The notes beneath the pieces were generated by a model, which saw only the letters and a program-made list of their open reading frames with translations, was not told the origin of the DNA and did no database searches. Of a DNA stretch of 64,000 bases, positions 23,698 to 35,800 are shown piece by piece. Source of the stretch: Azorinus chamasolen (taxonomy: Eukaryota; Mollusca; Bivalvia; Cardiida; Solecurtidae); contig OY755240.1 of the NCBI GenBank assembly GCA_963576725.1, positions 59,954,633 through 60,018,632 on the forward strand. The letters are read 5' to 3'. The position numbers and the translations under genes are program-made. Each line of letters starts with the position of its first letter. Position 1 is the stretch's first letter.

Positions 23698-23808
23698 TTA
23701 TGGCTTGTATGATCGGGTGAATGGATTGTATCTGCCATTGTTGAGCCGCCAGATCACTTCGTGCGGGTAAAGGTTTACTCGCATACTAGCATCATTCAGT
23801 CGGGACAT
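23698..23808 (-). CDS. Aldo-keto reductase exon 8 (stop codon)
   Basis: The acceptor is gtctttacag. It reads [20 protein letters not shown], then [16 protein letters not shown] and a TAA at 23700-23698. The ...YP..VIWRLN.GRYNP ending matches YajO-like reductase C-termini. Phase 0 fits exon 7. The 3' UTR runs toward 23,600; no convincing poly(A) signal was found outside the neighbouring MITE. Confidence 0.88.
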   Translation of the reverse strand: MSRLNDASMRVNLYPHEVIWRLNNGRYNPFTRSYKP

Positions 23809-26800
23809 CTGTAAAGACAAAGCAACCCCATTTATCTTTATACTACATTATCCATATCAATATCTGTATATTATAGGAAATCAGTCCATGAATTAAGCTC
23901 GTCACACGGTTATCGTATTTTTTTCAGTCACGAGACCTACCGTTACACGATTATCGGCTGCAGTCACGATACCTACTGTTACATGGTTATCGTTTTAATC
24001 ACAAGATCCACCGTCACGCAGATATCGGTATTTCAGTCATGAGACCTAACGTCACACGGTTATCGGTATTTCAGTCATGAGACTTACCGTCGCACGACTA
24101 TCAGTTCAGTTAAAAGATCTACCATTACACGATTATCGGCATTTCAGTCAAGAGACCTATCGTCACAAATTTATCGGTATTTCAGTCATGAGACTTACCG
24201 TCACACGGCTATCACTTTCAGTCATGAGACCTACTATTACAGGACTTTCGGTTTCAGTCACGAGACCTACCATGATACAGTTATCATATTCAGTCATCAG
24301 ACCTACCATCACACGGTTATCTTTTTCTGTCACCAAATCTACCATCACATGGCTATCGTTATCGGTCACGTGGCTTACATTACACGGTTATCATGTTTAG
24401 CCAGGAGACATGCCTTGACACTGTTGTTTGTTGCAGTCACTAGGTACATGTATACATACGATGTCTATTGGACTGCCTTTTGGCAGCCCAAACTCATACA
24501 GCTTCGAATTGTGTGCGTGACTTACTGCGGTCCTATGAAATAAAAGCAAATATTGTACTATATTCATTGCAATTAGATTTTATGAAAGTTTGTTTTTTTG
24601 CGTTTTTCTTGATTTCAGTAAGTATTTAAACGTGTATTGCGGAAACGAACATTTGCACCCTTTCGATATTTCCCTTTAAATGCTAGTAACTTACGCTGCT
24701 GTATGTGGTGTGTCCTGCATGACTCATTTTTGTACTTTTACACAAACAGCTGTGTAGTGTAGGGGTAAATCGTTGGCTTAAGAAATCCGAGTTTGCGATT
24801 TCGAGCCTTGGTAGAAATCAAAATATATTTTTCTTTTCGTTTGTCATTTTTTTTATTTCTTTTAAAAAAAATTACTTGCTTTTGTTTTATGTCCATTTTA
24901 TATTAGAATCCAGATATATTTAATCCATACCTCGTCTCCTGTGTATACGACACTTACACAATGGCACCTTAAACTTTGATTTGCAGACGAAATGACGTCA
25001 GCATGTTAACTAGTGAAAAACCGTCAGATGTATTTGGTAACTAGTTTAACACAAACTTTTATATTGCAATCAATGCATAATAAAAAATGCAAACACAACA
25101 AAACCTCTCAAAATTTGGCCGGAACCATAATGTAGGACATACAAAAAGCTCACGTAGTCTTGAATTTTGTGCAACGTTTCGGTCCAGCATTTCTCCACTA
25201 GTTTTCTAATTTTGACTTCCGCATTAATTTGCATTACGTTATTCACTTTTGAATTAGCTAATATTATATTTGATTCATTTTATTTTCGTTTATGATAACA
25301 TAAGAATTGTTAACTTACCTTTGTTTTTGTTTTTACGTACATTATCTAGTTTAATAAAAGTGTTATAATACATGTAAGTTCTTTCTATGATTCCATTCAT
25401 ATATAACCTTTTCTTCTACTCTTTGTTCTTTATTCTGCAAGTACAGCATATAATCCGCTTCTTGGTTTACACTACTGATCTTGCCACCTGCTTCATGTTA
25501 GGCAGTCATTTTTGCATGCGCAAAACCTCACTTGTATATTGTTTCAGGCGGGATTGCAATTTATTTGGTATAAATAGTCCACGCCCTGATCATTACTTAT
25601 CAACATAAGCAAACTCTACAGGAAAACCAAAGTTAATCCTTTCCCTGTTTGAATATTCATAAAAAATAAATGACGTCATGAATATTTATTTACTGAATGT
25701 TTTAATGGAAAATATACACAGGAGTTGTAGGTATTTGTAGAATCTATAGAGTCAGATCTACCTTAATTTTATAAGCAACCAGAGCAGACCCTGATCAAAA
25801 CGTCTGATCTGGGTCTACTCTGTTGCAAATACGTGAAAATGCGTTTGTATGAAGGAAAGGGTCAATGGTTTCATTGACAATACCTCCTCATCAGATATTT
25901 TCCAACCAGTTGCTGCTCCCATGTTTTCCTCGAGTTGTTTAACAGACGTGACCCCTATTATGACAGATGCCACAACGTCCTTCTGTATCAACCAGCGAAG
26001 TGCAACTTGCGGTACTGTCCTTCCTAAAGTTGATAAAAACGACATAGTGAATTGCATTATACGTCAACGTCTTAATAGGTTTCATAAGTAAATAGATCAG
26101 ACCCAGACCAAACGGCTCCTTCAGGAATCAAAAAGGGGTATCTATGAGATAAACGGTTGAAATGTAATCCATTCTCTCCTAGACTATATTTAGACCCAAC
26201 CTTTTTTAATATATAAGTAGTATAGGCGTCGATTTGGCCCAAAACAATGATGCCATAATTGTGTAATAGGCGGCCATTTTTTTTATATATTTAGTAACAC
26301 CAGATGAGCTCCAGGATATTGTGGTTTGTCTCGGGTATTCGCGGATAACAGCCGGTCATGTGTCATGTATGACGTAACATGTTGACAAAGTTTAAAGTGA
26401 GAAAGACCAGGAGCTACACGGTATACATAGCTGAGGTGTATACCTCGATCTTGTAAGTACTCACGGGCATTGTAGGTCAGGCTCTTTCCTTATCATACTA
26501 TCTATCAGAAAGTAAACATACTAATCTTTACGAACATTTACGACAGGAGTTACCTGATATCAAATTCATCCACGCAATTCTTGACCATCTCAACGACTCA
26601 GATTTTATTGATGGCATACAACGTACAGTGATTGTATTGGACGACTTGATGACAGAAGTACAAATATGAGTCATGCAGGAAATACCACATACAGAACAAA
26701 CAGCCACCCGAACAGCAACACAAGAAAACACAGCAAATGTACATAACTAGTAAAAACATAAACAGACGCACCACGACAAAACAAAAACAAACAATTATTA

Positions 26801-29800
26801 TGGGGAAGATGGAAGTACCGCATTGGAGGGTCAGTGACAAACGTCACTGGTGTTTTAAACCGGTTTTGGGGCGCCCAATCTCACACTTATTCGATACCAC
26901 CCTTAAAGACAAACCGTGTAAATAAACGTATCCCCTCTCCTACTAATCTACTACAACCGCGATGGCAAATACAGTGGTAAAGTACATGTACATGAAAACG
27001 AAAACATTTAAGTGAAACAAACTGTATCCACCTATCGCTAGTGTACTCATTGATTGAACTGCAAACCGAGTAACTGTAGAACAGTAATGAAGGGTACGAC
27101 AAATACGAAATAGTACAGATATCCGACGTCCACCTCCCGTTTCCGGATTTAAGAGGTCGCTTTCATATAGTACTAAACCTTTCTTGTCGCCGTACATGTT
27201 ACAAATTACAATAGAGTTTGGAACAAGTGTAATTTCTGTTATTACTTAACACTCAATTGTATTCCTTATATGTATATATTCAGTACTGGCCGTATGGCTA
27301 ATATCAAACAAGTGGTATGTAGTTTAACAGTTTTTTGAATTTCAGACCGTTTTAGGGTCTCAAGCGCGATCTATTAGATTAGGCTATTGTTAGACCTTCC
27401 GGTCCAATATAAATATATCCCAGACTGTATGGAGACTTTAAAGGGATTAGTTCTGAGGTTTGAATAGGCCATTGTTAGACCTTTCGGTCCTATGTCAATG
27501 GATCCACAGGCTATATGGAGACTTTAAAGGGATACGTTCTGGGGTTTGAATAGGCGATTGTTCGTCTAGGTTGATGTAATGATGGTGAAATACTGAAGCT
27601 AAATATAGCTAATATATTCTTCTAATATAGATACACATACAGCGCCCTCTACCCACGCATGCGCTTGAAGGAAACACCATGTGTCATCTCAGTTATTTGA
27701 TATGAGGACGCCGAACAGTACGCATGGTAGAAAGAGGTACCTTATTTATTTATTTTATTTATTTATTTATTCATTATTAGACTAGTACGTATGTTTGCTT
27801 TCTAAGAGATGGTCTGTATACTGTGTAGGTCCTAATTTTTCTCAATTTAAGCTTTGTCAACATGTTACATCATACATGACCGACTGTTATCCGCGAATAA
27901 ATGTGACAAACCACAATATCCTTATATGCAAATGAGCTCCTTTGGTGTTACGAAAAATATAGAAACAAAATGACCGCCTATTACGCAATAATACGTCATC
28001 TTCGGTTGCGACCAAACCGACGCCTATACTACTTAAATATACCGAAAAGTGGCATTTAGAAAGATAAAGGAAAAATCAGAAATGTGTAGTTTTTAAATCA
28101 TTGCGATAAATACAACATTTGTACATATGGCTTCGAAAGTGACACTTTTATAGATGCGTCAAAAGGAGAGAGACATCTCATAAGTTATGTTATGTATGGC
28201 CCTACATATTGCTAACAATTGATACTACGTATAAAACATAAAACATATACAAAATGTACTATGAGTATGACTATGACGATTCTAAAAGGGTTGAGAGTAA
28301 TCATAGTATAGGGTTTGCTGGAGTTATAATGGAGATATTTCTGAAAGTTTAAATTTACGGATCTTGTCTATCTTATCAGGAGCTCCGTAAACTGTGCAGA
28401 GAAATTGCTAAAGTGTTCATTCTGTGAAATTAGGGAATGCTGGTAAGAACGAATGTAAGGGGACGTATATCAGATCTGTGATATACTTGTAATTTATAAT
28501 TACCATGTGTGATCCCTATCTCCGTCAGAACATCCATGAGTTTCCAATAGCTATCGTCATTGACGTACTTGCTCCAAGCTGGAAGAGACTGCAGTACTAA
28601 GTTTTTGGATTGTCCGAACCCGAGCCTTGATCCGACAGGATCCAGCTGCTGGCCCCGTTTGTACTTTCCCGTCAGGAGACCACTACAAGGCAATGCAACA
28701 GAATCTGACTTAAACGACCTTATATTGACTGGACAAAGGGATCTTAAAAAGCAAATAGTTACTTAATACAGGGCGAAAGTAATATAACATGCTCCTATAG
28801 GAACTTTCTGCAATACTTTTGACCTGCATTAACCCATTCTCTCATATTGACGACTTTTGACGACTCTGTAAAAGCGACTGTGTGAAACCATTGTGATAAA
28901 TAGAGCATTTGCTCCTATAGGAGCAAATGCTCTATTTATCACAATGGTTTCAAACTACAAAAATCTAACTTTTTCCTTTTCTCTAGTTAATGCTCTTTTT
29001 CGGTAGATTCATTCAAAAAGGTTGTATCTAAAGTAGCCTATGAGGTAATGGGTTAAGTTATCACCTACCTTACTGACCCATAATTAGACCTCTTGAATGA
29101 TGATCGCTTAAGACAGGTTGTACTATCTCTAGTTTATGTAGATCTTGTGTAGGATTGTACGCCAAGCATACTGCCGAACCATGGTACATAATCTGAAGCA
29201 TGCTAAATACAGTCATGTGCCCTCTGAAGCCACAGATCACACATTACTGAGTCTCGTCTCACGAACGGTTTTGTTTGTTTGTTTGTGTTGACTAATGTCC
29301 GTTTTTGCGCACTATGAGCTAATTGGACGCGCCCTGCTCTTATTATCGACTGAGTTTCTCTGGTTCTTTTATATGCCCAGTGTAAAGCACTGATACATCG
29401 GACCTCGGTTTATAGTCTCGTCCGAAGGCCTTGGTCCGGTGCGGGATCGAACCCGTGACCCCTGCTCACGAAAAGTCTACGACTGGAACTACCTTAAGTT
29501 TTAACATATGAAGATCGCAAATGGAAGTCGAACGCAAACATAGTGATAATTCTTCTTAACTCATTCTCTCCTAGGCTAATTTTAGACCCAACCTCTTTTT
29601 TGAATGTACGAGTACCTACCGAAAAGGAACATTAACTAGGGAAAAGGAAAAAAAATAGAATTTTGTAGTTTGAAACCATTGTGATAAATAGAGCATTTGC
29701 TCCTATAGGAGCAAATGTTCTATTTATCACAATGGTTTCATAAAGTGACTTTTATAGATGCGCAAAAATGCGTCACTAGGGGATAATGTGTTAACCCTTT

Positions 29801-32800
29801 CCCTGTTCTATGTTTATATCAATTTTAAATAACTACTAAATACTCATGGCCAAAATAGTTATGATGAGATATATGGAAGGTGAAACATTGTAACCGTTTT
29901 AGAAACTAAATAAATAAACGTATCAAATGCCATTAGGAAACAGAGCAGGCCCTGATCAGATGGCTACCATATGAATCGTCTGATCTGGGTCTATTCTGTT
30001 TGCAAATGCGTGAAATCGCGTTTATATATGAAGGAAAGGGTTAAGTGAGTATGTCGATTCACGTAGGTTTGGCCGTACGTTACTTTCGGTCGTACAATAT
30101 GTTTCCTTCGTTAGACGGGCCAACGTTTATTATGGCGAGTAGAAAAAAGTGTAAACACCATAGAGATGAGGAATTCCTTTCGGCTGTTCGATATATACAA
30201 TAGCACCTAGGTCCATGCTTATAAAGCTTTTTAGTTGAGCCTGAGTCTGTTCTCAAGCTTTAAACTGGTCAGATTTGAGCCAAAGGCTCAAATCTGACCA
30301 ATCAAAAACTTGAGAACGAACTCACGACTCAACTAAAAAGTTTTATAAGCATGGATACTGTTTTAAGCGACCATCAAAAATTGGTATCATTATGGGTCTG
30401 TAAAGAAGGTGGTAGCTGAATGCAGGTCAAAAGTAATACATAAAGCTCATATAGGAGCTTTATGCATTACTTTTGCCCTGGTTAAAGAATCACCTAAAAG
30501 ATTCCTATGTTCAATGAATGAATGGCCGCTTATGACAGGTTATACTGTATGTAAACACATTAAACATTCGAGTGGGTTCGTATGTTCTCATACAATAACC
30601 TCTAAACAGGTAAAAATATTTTATGTAGGTTTGAAATATTCCCAAGGGGCATGTTACTGACAGTTAAAAAGGATGGTGACTGCATGGACAAACTAAGTAA
30701 TAAACTTGCCCCTTCAGTGGACTGAACGGAAGAACTCCAATTCCCTCATTGTGACACACCATAAACTCTTCAAACTCGGACTGACGATCTATCAGGCTGT
30801 ATTGTTGCTGAAGAAAATATGATGAAATATTTGTATATTTTGTTATATATTCTCATCAATGATCGGTTGTCAAATCACAAGCAAAAACAGCATATTTTAC
30901 CAAAAACACGGTATAGATATATAGTAATCTAAGGAATTAGATCTGAAATGTGCCATCGTGAAACGATACTCTTTCTACAATGAAACTAAAATCATCGTAG
31001 GATGCAAAAAATATTGCATTTGACCCTTACCTCCATCAATATTTATGTCAGAAATGTTGACGTCATGAATATTATTTAGATTAAGAGGACATATTAACCC
31101 TTCGCTTGCTATTCACGTAAATATACGTACATGTACCTGTAAATAGTGAAGACCCAGATGAGACAGCTCCTGCAGGAGCTGTCTTATCAGGGTCTGCACT
31201 ATTTACAAGTTGATTGTGCAACCAGTACACTACTCCACAGCAGTGATTACACAGCGAAATACTTGTACACAGTGAAGATATATGTAATTATACAACAGAG
31301 CATTGGTAAAGAAGGAGAAATGTGTTTTAAAATTCAGCAAGAGAAGGGTTAACACATGATTATTTATCAGAGCAGAAACTGTAGAATCAGATATACATAT
31401 ACATATGTATATTGTTACATAAGCAAACAGAACAGGCCCTGATCAGACGACTCCAAAGGGAACCGTCTGATCAGGGTCTACTCTGTTTGCAAAGGCTTAG
31501 AAAGTTGTATTTATGGAGTAAAAGATTAACATATGCTGAAAGTGATAGGTTGCTGAAGATAAAGTAAAGTACCTAGTTATAGTCTACTTTCAGTCCGAAT
31601 GACCGCTCAGCCGACTGTACATTTACTCCCCTGGTCATTGAGTCATTGGCCTACAATATTGAGCACTGCTAACATATGGCGCAATCATGCAGCCGCAGTA
31701 CCGGCGAGTGACCCTCACAGGTACCCATTTTAACCCCTGGGTGGAGAGGGTGTGCGGGTGGGAGACACGGAAAAGCGTCTCTGAAATTTCCGGGTGGGAC
31801 CGGGATTTGAACCCCGGACCTCCGGACTGATAGTCAAGCGCGTTACCACTAGACCACCGCCACCGCCAAGATGGTGATGGTTTCTATCGAGAAGGACAGT
31901 TTACTGCATTTCAATAATGTAGATATCACACATATTGTCCGGTGAATATACAGTGAACCGTCTATATACCAAACTGAATATTTTTTATGCAAGTGGCTCC
32001 TTAAAGGGGATGTCCCTACATTTGACGTGTTTCATAAACACTTAAAATATACAAAACCCATTTGTTTATATGCTGAAAAGTAGTATATCACAAAAAGCCC
32101 CATCCAGTTACCGTTTATAATGACAAAACATCCATGTGTTTGATATCGCCGATCCCGGTTTTACTCCCCGATGTTTCAGTTTTATTCGGGTTGAGTTTTA
32201 GTTTCGTAACTGTTCGCCCTATTCACGATTCTCCGACCACTTCCGAGAAAGCTATTACGTGAACAATGGAGGGATCGGGTGGCCATCGGCAAAACGCGTA
32301 AGAATTTAACGGAAAAGGCCGATAATATTGTGTTGTAGAACAAAAATTATCAGTTATTGATGAAATCGGTTTATTTGTATCATAAGTTCAAATTGGGAAC
32401 CTTCATAATAATGATAGAGTATAACAAATACCAAGTTTTATGATATTATTGAAAATATGCGATCATTGTAGGGACTTCCTCTTTAATGTAAGGTGAGTGT
32501 CATATAGAGATATCATCTGGTAGTTTTCTGTAAGACTTTAAGCTGTAACATCTGTTTAACATCAGCAATGCTACTAATATCAGTGTTATGTTTAGAGAGG
32601 ATTTACTGTAAGGAGAACCATATATACCTAAACCCATTCCCTCCTAGACTGTTTTTAGACCCAACCTCTGTATTAATCTACCGAAAAGGAGCATTAAATA
32701 TAGAAAAATGATAAAATTAGAATTGTGTAGTTTTAAAACAATTGTGATACATAGAGATTTTACAGAGACGCAAAAAGACGTCAGCAGGAGAGAATGTGTA

Positions 32801-35800
32801 ACTGTTGGGTAATAAATGAACTTTGTCAACGATATTGCAGTATCCGGTACAGGACAAACGAACTTAGTAGATCTTGCAGCAAATCTTTTGGAATCAAACA
32901 GGCTGCTACCATTCTCAGAAAATCAATTGAGTTTAAACATGGAAAATCAGCAATGATTTCAGCCGTATGTGTATAGAAAAATATATTTAAGACTCTAACG
33001 AAATGTAATCAACACATAACATTAAATTCAGTGATAGCATATGTTCGGTTTAATCCACCCTGAACGATACCCATGGCTTACATTCTAAGAGGTCCAGTTA
33101 AAATGCACATATTTAAACATTTTCAATAATTAAGCCTTATTACTCTTCTAAACCTTATACTGTGACCGCTCTTTAGAATCGTAAACCCTATACTGTGACC
33201 ACTCTTTAAAATCGTCTCTTCGAGAGGATTTTAAAGAGTGGTCACAGTATAGGGTTTGGAGGAGAAATGACGATTTTAGTATTTGAGTATGCACATTTAT
33301 CTGTAGCTCTGCATTCTGTTGTGGGAAACATGCACTACTAAAAACAAGTTATTTTAACTTACATACCGTTACCTTTACCATGCCAAGACATATACATGTA
33401 TTTATTGTCGATAAAATGTGTCCTTTAATTCGGATTTTGCAACGGCATTTCTTCCATTTATTTTAATGAGATAACGAGGGCGACAAACAGCTTGATTCCT
33501 GACGAGACTTCAAGTTACTCGAAGTCTCATCTGAATCCAAACTGTCTGATAATGTAATCATATATTCGCCTGAGTGTCGACCCTTTACTCCATAAATACG
33601 CTTTTCTACGCCTTTGCAAATAGAGAAGACCCAACTCAGGCGGTTCCAATAGGAGCCGTCTGATCTGGGGCTACTCTGTTCGCACAGGCGTAGAAGGGCG
33701 AATTTATGAAGAAGGGGTTAAGTAAACACGCGATCTTCTGTAGTTGCGGTTCACACAGTAACGAATTATCAGACCATTTTCTTCCTACGGCGCATCGAGT
33801 CTTGGCATGTGTACTTACCTGAAGACTCACACAGGAGTTCAGTCCCATGGCCTCAAGTCTGCACGCAATTTTCTGTAGTTGCCACCCACACAGGTTACTG
33901 GCACCGAAATATCTAATCTTGCCACACCTGACGAGGTCATCAAATGTCCTCAGGGTCTCATCTATCGACGTGCCTGCGTCCCAACCGTGTGACTGGGAAT
34001 GCAAAAAACGTAAAACCTAGCTAATCTAAATTTTCAGAGAAGAAGACTTAAGACCATAAATAGAGCATTTGCTCCAAAGAAGCAAATGCTCAACTTATTA
34101 TAGTGGTTTCAAAACGGTTACATTACAGGGGCGCCAAAAAGGAATCATGCAGATCCAGAATGGGGATGTAGGTTAGATGACATTTCAAGTGCCTTTGTAA
34201 AGCATGGAGAGAAAAAGCGTAAATGGCTGTTAGGTATTTGCTTATCTTGCAAAGTTTACAAAATTAATTAGATTTATATTTAGATACTTTAGGCAAAATG
34301 TTCTAAGTGATGTTGTTATATTGGGAAAGTTACTAAAAAAAGTTTGTTTGAGCAATATTAGGGTGTGTGGTCGGGTGGGGGATGGGGTGCGTACGCCGGC
34401 TTCGCCCCATGCTTATTTGAATATTCAGATTAGCCATGATTTACTGTATACCGTTAGCATTGCTGATAGAAATATTCCATCGATACGTTTTTGGGTGAAA
34501 CCCTCCGATTACATGTAGTTCTAGTATTTTCACTCACGGGATCGGTTCAAGCTTCTGAGAAAATATTGACCAAGTCTCAAACAATTTGGATTCTGAGGAG
34601 ACGTCGTGTTTCTCGGCGTCTCATCTGGATCCGAACTCAGAGCTCCAGATTAATGGGTATTGTCGGAAACGAGTTTTAGAAAGTTTCCGAGAGGAAGAGG
34701 CCAAATCCGGGTATAGAAACCCCCGACTTTAACAAAACCCATTATTGATTATTTTCTCGCTTAAATACACCTTTAAAATAAGTAAATTAATGGATTTTGT
34801 GAAGTACAGTGCTCCCTCCCTACAACGGCCCTCTCAATAACGATTCCCTCCATACAACAACGCATGTCACTGTTTCCGACACAAGGCTCCAGAAACAACC
34901 TTTTTCCATCGTATTTTCTTTGTGCCTCCACCAAACCCTATATTGTGACCACTCTTTAGAATAGTCACTTTGTGACGATTCTAAAGAGTGGTCACAACAT
35001 AGGGTTTGATTGAGGCATAACGGTTTTAGTTCTCCAAATACACCTTATCTGGGGATCTGCAAACAAGCTAATTATGTTTGATTTTCCCTCCCTATAACAA
35101 CTCCCTCTGAACAACACATACAATCTTCGTATCCCAAAGGGTGTCGTTGTAGAGAGGGAGCACTGTACTACTTTCCATTGCGTAATAGAACTTCCGTTAT
35201 CTAATAGCAACAAACTGCAGGTGACATTAAATGACGTCATTTGTTACCGGTATGACTACAAAACAACGTGTTCGGTTAATTAAAATTAGCCTTTTGAAAA
35301 ATGTTAATATTTTAGATAGAATTTCATATCCGGGCTAATTACTTATATCAGTTTTAATTTATAATCTCGTTGACTATAGAAATGATGGCATAATTCAGTA
35401 AGAGTTCCTTCCTTTGTATTGATTTTACCTTATCGCGCGTATGAATAAACAAGACAAGGGGTGTTCCAGATAAGGATTTCTAGTACTGCTATTTTCAGTA
35501 ACTCACATTATCTAGCCTGTCTGAGAATCGAGAAAAGACGCGTAAATTAAAACATAATTTCAAGAATAACTTCGAGACGATTCTAAAGAGTGGTCAAAAC
35601 ATAGGGTTTGGTGGAGCAATGACGATTTTAGTATTTGAGTACGCACCGTTATCTGTAGCTCTGTAAATTGCTAAATGTAATATTCATTATAAAACTAATA
35701 GTTTGATACAAGTACTCAATTTGATATATATATATCCTGCTGTAACATAATGTCTATCTAACTTCCGATTATTTCCAGTTTTTGGACTCTCCGGATTAAA

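Larger units (their letters stand above)
26214..28035. mobile_element. 1.8-kb terminal-inverted-repeat element U in intron 6
   Basis: The ends read TAAGTAGTATAGGCGTCG, inverted. The inverted repeats run about 180 bp, both including the GTTATCCGCG and CACAATATCC words. AATATA is duplicated at 26208-26213 and 28036-28041. It interrupts a family B MITE. The inside holds a dispersed 300-bp block also found at 37895-38170 and a two-unit tandem repeat at 27372-27560. No transposase is visible. Confidence 0.75.
26161..28175. mobile_element. Family B MITE split by element U
   Basis: The left piece (TTCTCTCCTAGACTATATTT) and right piece (TACCGAAAAGTGGC to GCGTCAAAAGGAGAG) are recognisable family B arms; the hairpin has lost its right arm. 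Confidence 0.6.

Noticed and set aside
24077..24400. 107-residue plus-strand open frame
   Set aside because: It follows a 38-bp minisatellite and is repetitive in the same way; the opposite strand is open too.
24745..24825. Weak tRNA-like string
   Set aside because: Only loose A- and B-box resemblance and no stems that I can pair.
26598..26840. Cys-rich hydrophobic minus-strand frame
   Set aside because: It lies in dispersed repeat V inside element U; the second copy of V has shifted frames, so there is no coding constraint.
33636..34004. 122-residue frame as one exon
   Set aside because: Only 33819-33992 is exon: a good donor and acceptor bound it and the length matches the family; the rest is intron and MITE.
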